DNA from: DATKPC01 sp035524275
Lineage (GTDB): Bacteria > Pseudomonadota > Gammaproteobacteria > Burkholderiales > Burkholderiaceae_F
Assembly (NCBI GenBank): GCA_035524275.1
Contig: DATKPC010000049.1
Coordinates: forward strand, 21,921 to 85,920
Length of the DNA stretch: 64,000 bases
Direction: 5' to 3'
A program made the translations under genes and the position numbers. The notes under the pieces are model-generated. The model was given only the letters and a program-made list of their open reading frames with translations, was not told where the DNA came from and ran no database searches. The stretch's first letter is position 1, and the number at the start of each line of letters is the position of its first letter. Positions 17,684 through 27,150 of this stretch are shown here, in pieces.

Positions 17684-17727
17684 TGTCAATCTACGCTGAC
17701 TATCGCAATTGTCAATCTATCATGACC
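17684..17727 (-). promoter_or_regulatory. Promoter with two PpsR-type boxes in front of bchC
   Basis: Two 18-bp boxes of the form TGTC-N10-GACN lie at 17684-17701 and 17710-17727, sharing TGTCAATCTA. On the minus strand each box ends in TTGACA. The distal TTGACA (17715-17710) is followed after 16 bp by TAGATT (17693-17688), a plausible -10. The predicted start falls at the bchC ATG (17681). Overlap of the boxes with -35 and -10 fits repression by PpsR. Confidence 0.75.
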
Positions 17728-17733
17728 AAATGA

Positions 17734-17750
17734 CATGTCTAGGGGACATG
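17734..17750. promoter_or_regulatory. Palindrome between crtF and bchC
   Basis: CATGTC-TAGGG-GACATG is a perfect 6-bp inverted repeat with a 5-base spacer, just upstream of the two PpsR-type boxes. It has a different spacing from those boxes and could be a site for another regulator of the bchC operon. No T run follows, so it is not a terminator. Confidence 0.4.
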
Positions 17751-17860
17751 ACGGTGATGACGTTGTGGTTTTTGGTGCTGCCGCCGGACGGTGCAGGCCG
17801 CCGTGATCGCCGTGAAGCGCCCCGGATGTCTTCTCGCCAGCGGTCGCTCGAACCGACCGT

Positions 17861-19012
17861 TCAGGTCGCCGGCCGCGCGCTGATGAGCCCGAGCAACAGC
17901 GGATTGCGTGTCGCGTGCACGCGAATCTCGCGGAAACCCGCGTCTCGCAGCAACGCGCGCAGCGCGTCCGGATCGCGCGGCTTGCCGCTGCCCATCGCGA
18001 GCAGGTACATGCTGAAGTAGGCGTCGGACAGCGCCTTGGCGCCGGCCTGCGCGGCCATCGGCTCGGCGACGAGCAGGACGCCGTCGTCGCGAATCGCAGT
18101 CCGCGCCGAGCGCAGCACCCGTGCCACGATGTCGTCGTCGTGGTCGTGCACGACGCGGACCAGCGTCACCAGGTCGGCCCCCGTCGGCAGCGGGTCGACG
18201 CGGAAGTCGCTGCCGATCGCGACGGCGCGCGAGCCGATGCCGGCCTGCTCGAACCGGGCGCGCGCGGCTCGCGCGACGGGCGGCAGGTCGACGAGCGTCA
18301 CGCTCAGGCGCGGATGGCGGCGCGCGGCCTCGGCGGCGAACGTACCGTCGCCGCCGCCGATGTCGAGCAGGTGCCGATGGCGACCGAACGGGTACGCCGC
18401 GAGAACCTCGTCGCAGATGAACTGCTGCGAGGACGACATCAGCCGCGTGTAGGGCGCGACGGATTCGTCGTCGAGTTCGCCCGGCTCCGGCGCCTGCGCA
18501 TAGGCCCAGAAACGCGCCAGCGCGGTCCGGCGGTCACGGTCGCGCAGCAGCGCGATCGGATCGGCGAGGTCGCCGTACAGCAACGCATGGTGGTCGACCA
18601 TCGCCGCGACGCCCGGGTTGCCCCGCAGCGCTGCACCGAGGAAGCCGAGGCCGTAGCGCGGCGCGTCGGCTTCGCTGCGCGGACCGCGCTGCTGCAGCAG
18701 CCGCAACGCGACGGCCGCCTGCAGCAGGTGCTGCAGGCGCTCGCGCGGCATCCCGGTCGCGATCGCCAGTTCGGCGCCGGTGCGCGGCCCTTCGGCGACG
18801 CGGTCGAGCAGGCGCAGCCGGATCGTCGCCAGCAGCACCTGCGAATACACGAAGCCGGCCACGAGATCGAAAAGCTCGCGCGAACTTGCGCGAGCGACGG
18901 GACGGGTCAGCAGGAAGGCCGTCGAGGCCCGCTGGAACGCCGGGCTCGACAGCAGGCGGTCGCGCCGCGCGCGAAGGAACTCGAGCGCGCCGGCAAGCGT
19001 GCCGGCAATCAC
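17861..19012 (-). CDS. crtF: Hydroxyneurosporene/demethylspheroidene O-methyltransferase
   Basis: A 383-residue SAM-dependent methyltransferase of the plant O-methyltransferase type that methylates the C1-hydroxyl of carotenoids after CrtC hydration. The SAM motif LLDIGGGDGTFAAEAA lies near residue 206, and an N-terminal helical dimerisation domain precedes it. GTG was chosen as start because it overlaps the crtE stop (GTGA). A longer in-frame extension over crtE has no support. 179 bp of regulatory DNA separates it from bchC. Confidence 0.9.
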   Translation of the reverse strand: MIAGTLAGALEFLRARRDRLLSSPAFQRASTAFLLTRPVARASSRELFDLVAGFVYSQVLLATIRLRLLDRVAEGPRTGAELAIATGMPRERLQHLLQAAVALRLLQQRGPRSEADAPRYGLGFLGAALRGNPGVAAMVDHHALLYGDLADPIALLRDRDRRTALARFWAYAQAPEPGELDDESVAPYTRLMSSSQQFICDEVLAAYPFGRHRHLLDIGGGDGTFAAEAARRHPRLSVTLVDLPPVARAARARFEQAGIGSRAVAIGSDFRVDPLPTGADLVTLVRVVHDHDDDIVARVLRSARTAIRDDGVLLVAEPMAAQAGAKALSDAYFSMYLLAMGSGKPRDPDALRALLRDAGFREIRVHATRNPLLLGLISARPAT

Positions 19013-19881
19013 GCCGCGCGCGCCAGGTACTCCTCGGGGATCAGGCGCTCCGATTCGGCGCGGATCAGGTGGCGCAGAAGGTCCTGGCCCGGACAGCGCG
19101 GGATCGACGCGACGGCATTGCCGACGAGCGAGGTGAAGCGCTCGACGGCGGCGTCCATGCCCAGTTCCTCGACGGCGTTCGGACGCCCGAGCGCCCGATC
19201 GCGCCCGACCGGCTTGCCCACCTCTTCCGGCCGCGCCGCGACATCGCGGATGTCGTCGGCGATCTGGTAGGCCTCGCCGAGCCGCGCACCGAGCGTGCGC
19301 CACGAGCCGCCGGGCGCGCCGGCGGCCTGCGCGCCGGCGACGGTCGCGGCGACGAACAGCGCGCCCGTCTTCGCGCGCTGGTAGGCGCGCAGGTCGACGA
19401 CCGGCTCGCATTCCCAGGCCTGCCCGGCGATGATCCCGGACGGCATCGACAACGCGGCCGCCACCGTCGCGAGCAACTGTGCCGTGCGCTCCGGGCTGCG
19501 TGGCAGGTTGCGCGCCAGCGCCTCGAACGCCATGACGATCAGCGCATCGCCGGCGAGCACCGCCTCGCGTTCGCCGAACGCGCGGTGCACGGTCGGGCGG
19601 TTGCGACGCATCGCCGCGTCATCGAAGCATGGAAGGTCGTCGTGGACAAGCGAGGCGCAATGCAGCATCTCGATCGCCGCGGCCGCGACATTGGCGGTCG
19701 CCGGGTCGTCGTCGCCACACGCCATCGCCACCGCGAGGCAAAGTCGCGGGCGGATCCGCGACCCGCCGGGGAATACCGCATGGCGAATCGCCGCGGCGGT
19801 TCTCGGTGGTGCATCGCTGGAGTCGAGGCCGGCGACCGCGCCTTGCAGTGCGTCGTCGATCCGGGACGCGGTGTCCATCAT
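19009..19881 (-). CDS. crtE: Geranylgeranyl diphosphate synthase
   Basis: A 290-residue all-trans polyprenyl synthase making GGPP for phytoene and for the bacteriochlorophyll tail. The first Asp-rich motif is HDDLPCFDDA and the second is DDIRD. Two adjacent ATGs (19881, 19878) follow a GGGGAGAGGA ribosome site. It is transcribed away from crtD; a PpsR-type box lies in the shared 184-bp gap. Confidence 0.93.
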   Translation of the reverse strand: MMDTASRIDDALQGAVAGLDSSDAPPRTAAAIRHAVFPGGSRIRPRLCLAVAMACGDDDPATANVAAAAIEMLHCASLVHDDLPCFDDAAMRRNRPTVHRAFGEREAVLAGDALIVMAFEALARNLPRSPERTAQLLATVAAALSMPSGIIAGQAWECEPVVDLRAYQRAKTGALFVAATVAGAQAAGAPGGSWRTLGARLGEAYQIADDIRDVAARPEEVGKPVGRDRALGRPNAVEELGMDAAVERFTSLVGNAVASIPRCPGQDLLRHLIRAESERLIPEEYLARAA

Positions 19882-19940
19882 TCCTCTCCCCGGGAGACAA
19901 ATCCCCGCAATGAGCGTAATTTCCTCGCTACACTTGTGAA

Positions 19941-19958
19941 TGTCAAGTTTTATTGACG
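19941..19958. promoter_or_regulatory. PpsR-type box between crtE and crtD
   Basis: TGTCAAGTTTTATTGACG has the TGT-N12-ACN form seen before bchC, bchO and bchH. On the minus strand its end supplies TTGACA, a good -35 for crtE; about 17 bp further stands GAAATT, a weak -10. One box could control both divergent carotenoid operons. Confidence 0.65.
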
Positions 19959-20065
19959 CCTACAGCTATCGAGGCCTGCGGAACGCCACGCAGCGGGAGG
20001 CGGGATCTTGGCCGGCGTGTCGCCCGGCGCCGTCGGAGCACCGGTGAATCGGGGATGAGGGGCCG

Positions 20066-21604
20066 ATGAAGAAACTCGCCGTGGCCCCCGACCGGCCGGT
20101 CGTGATCGTCGGCGCCGGCATCGCGGGCCTGGTCGCGGCGCTGGAACTCGCCTCGCTGGGGGTGCCGACCGAGGTCGTCGAGCGCTCCGATGGGCCGGGC
20201 GGCAAGATGCAGGGCGTCCGCATCGGCGGCCTGGAATTCGACGCCGGACCGACCGTCCTCACGATGCGCTGGGTATTCGAGGAACTTTTCGCCGATCACG
20301 GCCTGCATTTCGAGCACGAAGTGCCGACGCGGCAAGCGCAGCTGCTTGCGCGCCACGCGTGGAGCGAGCGCGAAATGCTCGACCTGCACGCGAACGTCGA
20401 GCGAAGCGCCGAGTCGATCGGACGACTCGCCGGCCGCCGCGAAGCGGAGGGGTTCAAGCGCTTCTGCACCGAGGCGGCCGCCGCGCATCGCGTACTGATG
20501 CCGAGCTTCATGACGGCGCAGCGGCCGTCGATGCCGGGCCTCGTCGCCGACATCGCTCGCGGCAGCGTCCGCGACCTGTTCGCGATCCAGCCGTTCCAGA
20601 GCCTCTGGAGCGCCCTCGGACGGCACTTCCGCGATCCGCGCCTGCGGCAGCTCTTCGGTCGCTATGCCACCTACTGCGGTTCGTCCCCGTTCGATGCGCC
20701 GGCGACACTGATGCTGATCGCGCACGTCGAGCAGGCCGGCGTCTGGCTCGTCGACGGCGGGATGCGCGCGCTCGCGGCGGCGATCGAGCGGCTGGCGCGC
20801 GCGCGCGGCGCACGGTTTCGCTACGGGGCCGAGGCGGTTCGGATCGACGTCGAGCGCGGCGCCGCTTGCGGCGTGGAACTCGCGGGCAGCGAGCGCATTG
20901 ACGCCGCCGCCGTGATCGTCAACGCGGACGTCGCCGCGCTCGCGGGCGGGCCGGGGGGACCCGGACTGCTCGATGCCACGGCGGCCGCGTCGTTGGCTGC
21001 CGCGGCACCGTCCGCGCGGCAACGATCGCTGTCCGCGGTCACCTGGCTCGTGGACGGGTGCCTCGACGGCTTTCGCCCAGGGCACCACAACGTTTTCTTC
21101 TCGCGCGACTATCGCGCCGAGTTCGACGCCCTCTTCGGTCGCGGCGAGTTGCCGCACGACCCGACGGTCTATGTCTGCGCGCAGGACCGCGGCACGTCGG
21201 ATGCCGAGCACGACCCGAGCGGACGCGGCGGTTCCGAGCGGCTGTTCGTCCTTGTCAACGCGCCGGCCACCGGCGATCACCCGTCCGGGCCCGGCGTCGA
21301 CCTCGAACGCGCCGAGCACGCGATGCGGGCCACGCTGCAGCGTTGCGGCGCGCCCTTGGCGGCGGGCGCGGCGCCGTTGCTCTGCCGTGGCCCGCGCGAA
21401 TTCGCGGCGCGTTTTCCGCGCACCGGCGGCGCGCTCTACGGCGCGGCCTCGCACGGCTGGCGCGCTTCATTCGACCGCCCGGGCGCGGACAGCGGCATCG
21501 ACCGCCTCCTTCTCGCCGGCGGCAGCGTCCATCCGGGCCCGGGCGTGCCGATGGCCGCGCTGTCGGGTCGCCTCGCGGTCCGTCGGCTGCGACAGGCGCT
21601 ATGA
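20066..21604 (+). CDS. crtD: Hydroxyneurosporene (C3,4) desaturase
   Basis: A 512-residue FAD-dependent carotenoid desaturase. The dinucleotide motif VVIVGAGIAGLVAALELA is at residues 12-29, followed by GGKMQ and the family's DAGPTVLTMR. The C-terminal FAD segment LLLAGGSVHPGPGVPMA is intact. It differs from the crtI product in the window. crtD-crtC follow each other with a 4-bp overlap (ATGA). CrtD introduces the 3,4 double bond on the route to spheroidene or spirilloxanthin. Confidence 0.92.
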   Translation: MKKLAVAPDRPVVIVGAGIAGLVAALELASLGVPTEVVERSDGPGGKMQGVRIGGLEFDAGPTVLTMRWVFEELFADHGLHFEHEVPTRQAQLLARHAWSEREMLDLHANVERSAESIGRLAGRREAEGFKRFCTEAAAAHRVLMPSFMTAQRPSMPGLVADIARGSVRDLFAIQPFQSLWSALGRHFRDPRLRQLFGRYATYCGSSPFDAPATLMLIAHVEQAGVWLVDGGMRALAAAIERLARARGARFRYGAEAVRIDVERGAACGVELAGSERIDAAAVIVNADVAALAGGPGGPGLLDATAAASLAAAAPSARQRSLSAVTWLVDGCLDGFRPGHHNVFFSRDYRAEFDALFGRGELPHDPTVYVCAQDRGTSDAEHDPSGRGGSERLFVLVNAPATGDHPSGPGVDLERAEHAMRATLQRCGAPLAAGAAPLLCRGPREFAARFPRTGGALYGAASHGWRASFDRPGADSGIDRLLLAGGSVHPGPGVPMAALSGRLAVRRLRQAL

Positions 21605-22563
21605 GCGTGCAGCCCGCCTTCGACCGCAGCGTCGCCGCCGGCGGCTATGCCTGGTGGTACCTCGACGCCTTCAGCGACACCGATCCGTCCTGCGGCCTGG
21701 CGATCATCGGCTTCGTCGGCAGCGTGTTCTCCCCGTATTACGCGTGGGCGCGCCACCGCGGCGCCTGCGATCCGCTGGATCATTGCGCGCTGAATGTCGC
21801 GATCTACGGGCCTCGCCGACACCTCTGGACGATGACCGAACGACCGCGCGGGGCCGTCCGGCGAGCCGCCGACGCGTTGCAGATCGGTCGCAGCGCGATG
21901 CATTGTTCCGGCGACAAGGTCTTCGTCGACTTCGACGAGATCACCGCGCCGTGGCCGACCCGGCTTCGTGGTCGCGTCGCGGTCGAGCCGGAGGCGACGC
22001 CGACGCGACAGTTCGCGCTCGATGCCCACGCGCGGCACCACTGGTGGCCGATCGCGCCGCGCGTCCGCGTCAGGGTCGACCTGCAGCAGCCCGACTGGCA
22101 CTGGCGCGGCACCGGATATTTCGACTGCAACTGGGGCGACGAGCCGCTGGAGGCCGGATTCCGCCATTGGGAGTGGTCGCGCGCGCACCTCGACGATGGC
22201 GCGACGGCGATCGCTTACCAAGCGGCGTCGCGCGACGCCGGCCACCCGGCGGCGACCCTGTCGCTGCAGATCGACCGGAAGGGCCGGATCGATGCGTGCG
22301 AGCCGACGCCGGGCATCGCGCTCAAGCGCAGCGCCTGGGGCCTGTCGCGGCGCGCTCACGGCGACGTCGAAGGCGGCGCCCGACTGCTGCGCTCGCTCGA
22401 AGACGGACCGTTCTACGCGCGGTCGCTGGTCGGCACGCGCGTGCTCGGCCGCGACGCGGTCGCCGTCCACGAATCGCTGTCGCTGGATCGGTTCGCGGCG
22501 ACGTGGGTACGCTGCCTGCTGCCCTTCAGGATGCCGAGGAGGCGGCAGCCGCAGCCGCGCTGA
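21601..22563 (+). CDS. crtC: Carotenoid 1,2-hydratase (hydroxyneurosporene synthase)
   Basis: A 320-residue CrtC that adds water to the end double bond of neurosporene or lycopene. Family marks are GGYAWWYLDAFSDT at the N-terminus, GFVGSVFSPYYAWAR, and the RGTGYFDCNWGDEPLE segment near residue 177. It overlaps the crtD stop by 4 bp and converges with crtB, 66 bp away. Confidence 0.93.
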   Translation: MSVQPAFDRSVAAGGYAWWYLDAFSDTDPSCGLAIIGFVGSVFSPYYAWARHRGACDPLDHCALNVAIYGPRRHLWTMTERPRGAVRRAADALQIGRSAMHCSGDKVFVDFDEITAPWPTRLRGRVAVEPEATPTRQFALDAHARHHWWPIAPRVRVRVDLQQPDWHWRGTGYFDCNWGDEPLEAGFRHWEWSRAHLDDGATAIAYQAASRDAGHPAATLSLQIDRKGRIDACEPTPGIALKRSAWGLSRRAHGDVEGGARLLRSLEDGPFYARSLVGTRVLGRDAVAVHESLSLDRFAATWVRCLLPFRMPRRRQPQPR

Positions 22564-22629
22564 CGAAAACGGCCGCGCACGACGCCGTCTCGACGCCTAC
22601 CGGTCACGCCCCCGCGTACGCGCGGTTCT

Positions 22630-23682
22630 TCACGCGCCCCAGGCGGGCGAGGCCCCCGACGCGCGGTCGCGCCGCTCGAGACGCTCGAAGAGGTCGAGCA
22701 GCCACTCGCCGGCGCCGGGGTCCGGACGAAGCCACGGGGGCGTCTCGCCCGCCGCCGCGTCGACGAGGAATCGCGACTCAGCCGCGACCTCGTCCGCCGC
22801 GTAGCGCGCGCGATGCAGTCCGGCCGCCACGATGGCGGACCCGAGCAGGCGCAGCTTGCGCCGGCCCGGGACGACGGCCCGCCGGTGCACCGAGTCGCCG
22901 CGGTTGCGCTCCACTTCGCGACCGATCTCCGCATACAGCAGGCGCGCGGCGTGGATGCCCGGACGACAGGCGCGCGGCAGGCGCGCGATGCCATCGGCCG
23001 CGCGCCGGTAGCGCGACTCCGCCACCTCGAGCACCCGCGCGATCACCGAACCGAGCGCAGGAACGAAATGCGGCGTGCGCATCCAGGCGTCCGGATCGAT
23101 GCCGGCCTCGCGCATCCAGTCGCGCGGCAGGTAGAGGCGACCGAGGCACGCATCGGCGCCGACGTCGCGCGCGATGTTGGTCAGTTGCATCGCGACGCCC
23201 AGGTCGCAGGCACGGGCGAGCGCGGCACGATCCCGCACCCCCATGATGAGCGCCATCATGGCACCGACCGTGCCGGCGACACGGGCCGCGTAGTCCAGCA
23301 GCGCGGGCATGTCGTCGTACTGCCTTCGCTCGACGTCCCATGCGAAGCCCTCCAGAAGAGCCTCCGGCAGCGCGCGCGGTATCGCGTAGCGGGCCGCGAC
23401 CGCGGCAAAGGCGCGGTCGGCCACCACGTCGCACGGCCTCCCGGCATAGGCGGCGTCGAGCCGCTCGCGCAGCGCCTCGACGGCCGCCGCCCCGCCGGCA
23501 TCGACGTCGACCGCGTCGTCCGCGACGCGACAGAACGCGTAGAGCGCGGTCGCCGCGCGCGCGACATCGGGCGGCAGGACCCAGGATGCAGCAAAGAACG
23601 TCCGCGATCCGCCGGCAAGCATCCGCCGGCACGCGGAGAGGTCGGCGGCGGACCCGCCCGCGTCAGGCCAGCGCGGTCGCAT
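22630..23682 (-). CDS. crtB: Phytoene synthase
   Basis: A 350-residue squalene/phytoene synthase family enzyme joining two GGPP into phytoene. The first Asp motif RVADDAVD follows YAFCR; the second region reads LTNIARDVGADACLGRLYLP. ATG at 23682 overlaps the crtI stop by 20 bp. The C-terminal tail after residue ~320 is rich in charged residues and weakly conserved. Confidence 0.93.
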   Translation of the reverse strand: MRPRWPDAGGSAADLSACRRMLAGGSRTFFAASWVLPPDVARAATALYAFCRVADDAVDVDAGGAAAVEALRERLDAAYAGRPCDVVADRAFAAVAARYAIPRALPEALLEGFAWDVERRQYDDMPALLDYAARVAGTVGAMMALIMGVRDRAALARACDLGVAMQLTNIARDVGADACLGRLYLPRDWMREAGIDPDAWMRTPHFVPALGSVIARVLEVAESRYRRAADGIARLPRACRPGIHAARLLYAEIGREVERNRGDSVHRRAVVPGRRKLRLLGSAIVAAGLHRARYAADEVAAESRFLVDAAAGETPPWLRPDPGAGEWLLDLFERLERRDRASGASPAWGA

Positions 23683-25207
23683 GCGGAACGATCTCGTCGA
23701 GGACGCGGGCCGAAGACAGGACGCCAGGGACGCCGGGTCCCGGATGCGTGCCGGCACCCACGAGGTACAGGCGCTCGACGTCTTCGCTGAGGTTGTGCGG
23801 CCGGAACCAGGCACTCTGCATCAGCGTCGGCTCGAAGCTGAAGCCCGCGCCGCGAAAAGACAGCAACCGATCGCGGAAGTCGACCGGCGTCGCAACGCGC
23901 GAGGTCGCGATCGCGTCGGCGAGGCCCGGCAACATCGTGGCCTCCAGGTGCCGCTGGATCGCAAGCCGGTACGGCTCGGCCGCCTCGGCCCAGTTGACGC
24001 CACCCTCGAGATTCGGGACCGGCGACAGCACGTAGAACGTGTCGCAGCCGGGCGGCGCCAGGGACGGGTCGGTCGCAGTCGGCCGGTGCAGGTAGAGGCT
24101 GAAGTCCTCGGCGAGCACCTTGCGTTCGAAGATGTCGTGCAGCAGTTCGCGATAGCGCGGCCCGACAAGGATCGTGTGGTGCGGTACGTCGGGGTACTGC
24201 CGCCGCGTGCCGAAGTACCAGACGAAGAGCCCCATCGAGTAGCGCGCGCGCTCGACGCGCCGCACGCTCCAGCGCCGGCGGGACGCGGCCGGAAGCAGGT
24301 GGCGGTAGGTCCACGCGGCGTCCGCGTTGGAGACGACGACGTCGGCGCGGATCGTCTCGCCGTCGGCCAGCCGCACGCCGGTCGCGCGCCGGTTGTCGAC
24401 CGTGATGGCGGCGACTTCGGCGCCGTAGCGGATCGCATTGCCCTGCCCGCCGATCAGGTCGACCATCCCGGCGACGAGGCGGCCCGTTCCGCCCATGGCG
24501 AAATGCACGCCCCAGTGGCGTTCCAGGAACGAGATCAACCCGTAGATCGACGTCACCCGGAACGGATTGGCGCCGACGAACAGCGGGTGGAAGCTCAACA
24601 GGAATCGCAGGCGCGGATTCCGCACGAAACTCGACACCGTCGCGTGCACCGACCGGTAGCTGCGCAGGCGCAGCATCTGCGGCGCCACCCGCAGCATCGT
24701 CGAGAAGCGATCGAACGACTTGTGCCCCAGCTGCTCGAACCCGAGCGAGCACAATTCGCCGGAGAACCGCATGTAGCGCTCGTAGCCTTCGACGTCGCGC
24801 GGGTCCAGGCGCCGGATCTGCTCGCGCATCGCCGGCATGTCGGCGGAGCAGTCGAACACGACGCCGTCGTCGAACCGCACGCGGTAGAACGGCGACAGCG
24901 CGCGCAGCTCCACGTCGTCGCGAAAACGCCGGCCGCACAGCGCCCACAGCTCCTCGAAGAGTTGCGGCGCGGTGACGATCGTCGGGCCGAGGTCGAAGGT
25001 GAAGCCGTCCTGCCGGACCACGCCGGCGCGCCCACCCGGCCCGTCGAGGCGCTCGAGCACCGTGACGCGATAGCCACGGGCGCCGAGCCGGATCGCGGCG
25101 GCCAACCCGCCGAATCCGCTGCCGATCACGACGGCATGCGCGCCGGCGCGCGCCGTGGCTCGTCCCACGGGCGGCGCGAAAACGGCTCCCTCGGCAGCGC
25201 GGTTCAA
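23663..25207 (-). CDS. crtI: Phytoene desaturase
   Basis: A 514-residue CrtI using FAD to introduce three or four double bonds into phytoene. The FAD motif AVVIGSGFGGLAAAIRLG begins near residue 25, then LDGPGGRAGV. The C-terminal signature YLVGAGTHPGPGVPGV is intact. The start is a TTG that overlaps the dxs stop (TTGA); no ATG or GTG lies between it and the FAD motif. Whether it stops at neurosporene or goes to lycopene cannot be read from sequence. Confidence 0.92.
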   Translation of the reverse strand: MNRAAEGAVFAPPVGRATARAGAHAVVIGSGFGGLAAAIRLGARGYRVTVLERLDGPGGRAGVVRQDGFTFDLGPTIVTAPQLFEELWALCGRRFRDDVELRALSPFYRVRFDDGVVFDCSADMPAMREQIRRLDPRDVEGYERYMRFSGELCSLGFEQLGHKSFDRFSTMLRVAPQMLRLRSYRSVHATVSSFVRNPRLRFLLSFHPLFVGANPFRVTSIYGLISFLERHWGVHFAMGGTGRLVAGMVDLIGGQGNAIRYGAEVAAITVDNRRATGVRLADGETIRADVVVSNADAAWTYRHLLPAASRRRWSVRRVERARYSMGLFVWYFGTRRQYPDVPHHTILVGPRYRELLHDIFERKVLAEDFSLYLHRPTATDPSLAPPGCDTFYVLSPVPNLEGGVNWAEAAEPYRLAIQRHLEATMLPGLADAIATSRVATPVDFRDRLLSFRGAGFSFEPTLMQSAWFRPHNLSEDVERLYLVGAGTHPGPGVPGVLSSARVLDEIVPHATALA

Positions 25208-27150
25208 TGCAGCACCAGCGACGGCGCGTCCGCGCCTGCGGTCGCGTCCAGCGACGGCAGCAACGGACGGGGAACCGGCGAGCGAAGTTCGCGCGCCCGC
25301 ACCGCCGCGACGATGCCATGGCGGTCGAGGCCCAGCGAAGCCAGCAGTTGCGCCTGCTCGCCGTGGCCGACGAACCGGTCCGGCAGCCCCAGGTGAAGCA
25401 TGCGAACGGCAAGGTTCGCCTCGGCGATGACTTCGGCCACGCCGCTGCCGGCGCCGCCGCGCACGACGTTGTCTTCGATCGTCACGACGAGGTCGTGATG
25501 GCGGGCCATGTGCAGGATCAGCGCTTCGTCGAGCGGCTTGACGAAGCGCATGTTGACGACGGTCGCATCGAGGATCTCGCCGGCGGCGAGCGCCTCGTGC
25601 AGCAGCGGGCCGAAGGCGAGGATCGCCACCCCGCGCCCGGCTCGCCTGAGCTGCGCGCGGCCGACCGGCAGCGCGCGGATCGACCGCTCGATCGGGGCGC
25701 CGCTGCCGTAGCCGCGCGGATAGCGCACCGCCGCGGGTCCGTCGAGCGCCAGGCCGGTGCCGAGCATCTGTCGGCATTCGTTCTCGTCCGAGGGCGCCAT
25801 GACCGTGATGTTCGGCACGCAGCGCAGGTAGCTCAGGTCGAAGGAGCCGTGGTGCGTCGGGCCGTCGGCGCCCGCGAGGCCGCCGCGGTCGATCGCGAAC
25901 AGCACCGGGAGCTTCTGCAGCTGGACGTCGTGGATGAGCTGGTCGTAGGCGCGCTGCAGGAACGTGGAGTAGATCGCGACGACCGGCCGCCGGCCCTCGC
26001 AGGCGAGCCCGGCGGCGAACGTCACCGCATGCTGTTCCGCGATCCCGACGTCGAAATAGCGATCCGGGTAACGACGCGCGAACTCGACGAGCCCCGAGCC
26101 TTCGCGCATCGCCGGCGTGATGCCGATCACGCGCGGATCCTCGGCGGCGGCGTCGCACAGCCAGTCGCCGAACACCTGCGTGTACGTGGCGCGCGGGGCC
26201 GCGCCGGTCCTGATCGCGGGAGCCGCCGCAGGCGCAAGGCCGACGGCCGGATCGAACTTGCCGACGCCGTGGTACAGGACCGGGTCGGCCTCGGCCGGCG
26301 CATAGCCCTTGCCCTTGCGCGTGCGCACGTGCAGGAACTGCGGGCCGCGCAGCTGCGCGATCCCGCGCAGCACGGGCACGAGCGCGTCGAGGTCGTGGCC
26401 GTCGATCGGTCCGAGGTAGTTGAACCCGAAATGCTCGAACAGCGACGAGGGCAGGAAGAAGCCCTTGGCCTGCCGCTCCGCGCGCCGGAAGAACGACTTC
26501 AGCGCGGGAATGTTGCCGAGCACGCGCTCCGCGGCGGAGCGGGCCGTCCGGTACGGACGCCCGGCGACGAGGCGTGCCAGGTGCTCGTTCAGGCCGCCGA
26601 CCGCCGGCGAAATCGACATCTCGTTGTCGTTGAGGATCACGAGCAGGTCGACCCCCGCCGACTGCGCATTGTTCATCGCCTCGAAGGCCATGCCCGCGGA
26701 CATCGCGCCGTCGCCGATCACCGCGACGACGCGGCGCGCGACGCCTTCCTGGCGCGAGCCGACCGCCATGCCGAGGGCCGCGCTGATGGACGTGCTCGAG
26801 TGCGCCGTGCCGAACGTGTCGTACGGCGATTCGTCGCGGCGCGGGAATCCGGAAATGCCGCCGTGCGTGCGCAGGCCCGCCATCGCCTCGCGGCGCCCGG
26901 TGAGGATCTTGTGCGGATAGGCCTGGTGCCCGACGTCCCAGACGATCCGGTCGCGGGGCGTATCGAAGACGTAATGCAGTGCGATCGCCAGTTCGACGCT
27001 GCCGAGGTTCGACGCCAAATGGCCGCCGGTGCGCGAAACCGACGAGATCACGAAGTCGCGCAGTTCGCGTGCCACCTGCGGCAGCCGACGGCGCTCCAGG
27101 CGGCGCAGGTCGCCAGGATCGTTGATCGATTCGAGCAGGCCACGGTTCAT
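25204..27150 (-). CDS. dxs: 1-deoxy-D-xylulose-5-phosphate synthase
   Basis: A 648-residue thiamine-diphosphate enzyme for the first step of the MEP pathway, supplying carotenoid and bacteriochlorophyll-tail precursors. Visible motifs are VGHQAYPHKILTGRR, the ThDP motif GDGAMSAGMAFEAMNNA, and DRGGLAGADGPTHHG. A ribosome site AAGGA precedes the ATG, which overlaps the bchO stop by 4 bp. Sitting between bchO and crtI, it is probably a dedicated copy controlled with photosynthesis. Confidence 0.95.
   Translation of the reverse strand: MNRGLLESINDPGDLRRLERRRLPQVARELRDFVISSVSRTGGHLASNLGSVELAIALHYVFDTPRDRIVWDVGHQAYPHKILTGRREAMAGLRTHGGISGFPRRDESPYDTFGTAHSSTSISAALGMAVGSRQEGVARRVVAVIGDGAMSAGMAFEAMNNAQSAGVDLLVILNDNEMSISPAVGGLNEHLARLVAGRPYRTARSAAERVLGNIPALKSFFRRAERQAKGFFLPSSLFEHFGFNYLGPIDGHDLDALVPVLRGIAQLRGPQFLHVRTRKGKGYAPAEADPVLYHGVGKFDPAVGLAPAAAPAIRTGAAPRATYTQVFGDWLCDAAAEDPRVIGITPAMREGSGLVEFARRYPDRYFDVGIAEQHAVTFAAGLACEGRRPVVAIYSTFLQRAYDQLIHDVQLQKLPVLFAIDRGGLAGADGPTHHGSFDLSYLRCVPNITVMAPSDENECRQMLGTGLALDGPAAVRYPRGYGSGAPIERSIRALPVGRAQLRRAGRGVAILAFGPLLHEALAAGEILDATVVNMRFVKPLDEALILHMARHHDLVVTIEDNVVRGGAGSGVAEVIAEANLAVRMLHLGLPDRFVGHGEQAQLLASLGLDRHGIVAAVRARELRSPVPRPLLPSLDATAGADAPSLVLH

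Noticed and set aside
17861..19411. A crtF start 133 codons upstream of the chosen GTG
   Set aside because: The extension is crtE in another phase; the GTG overlapping the crtE stop gives the family length.
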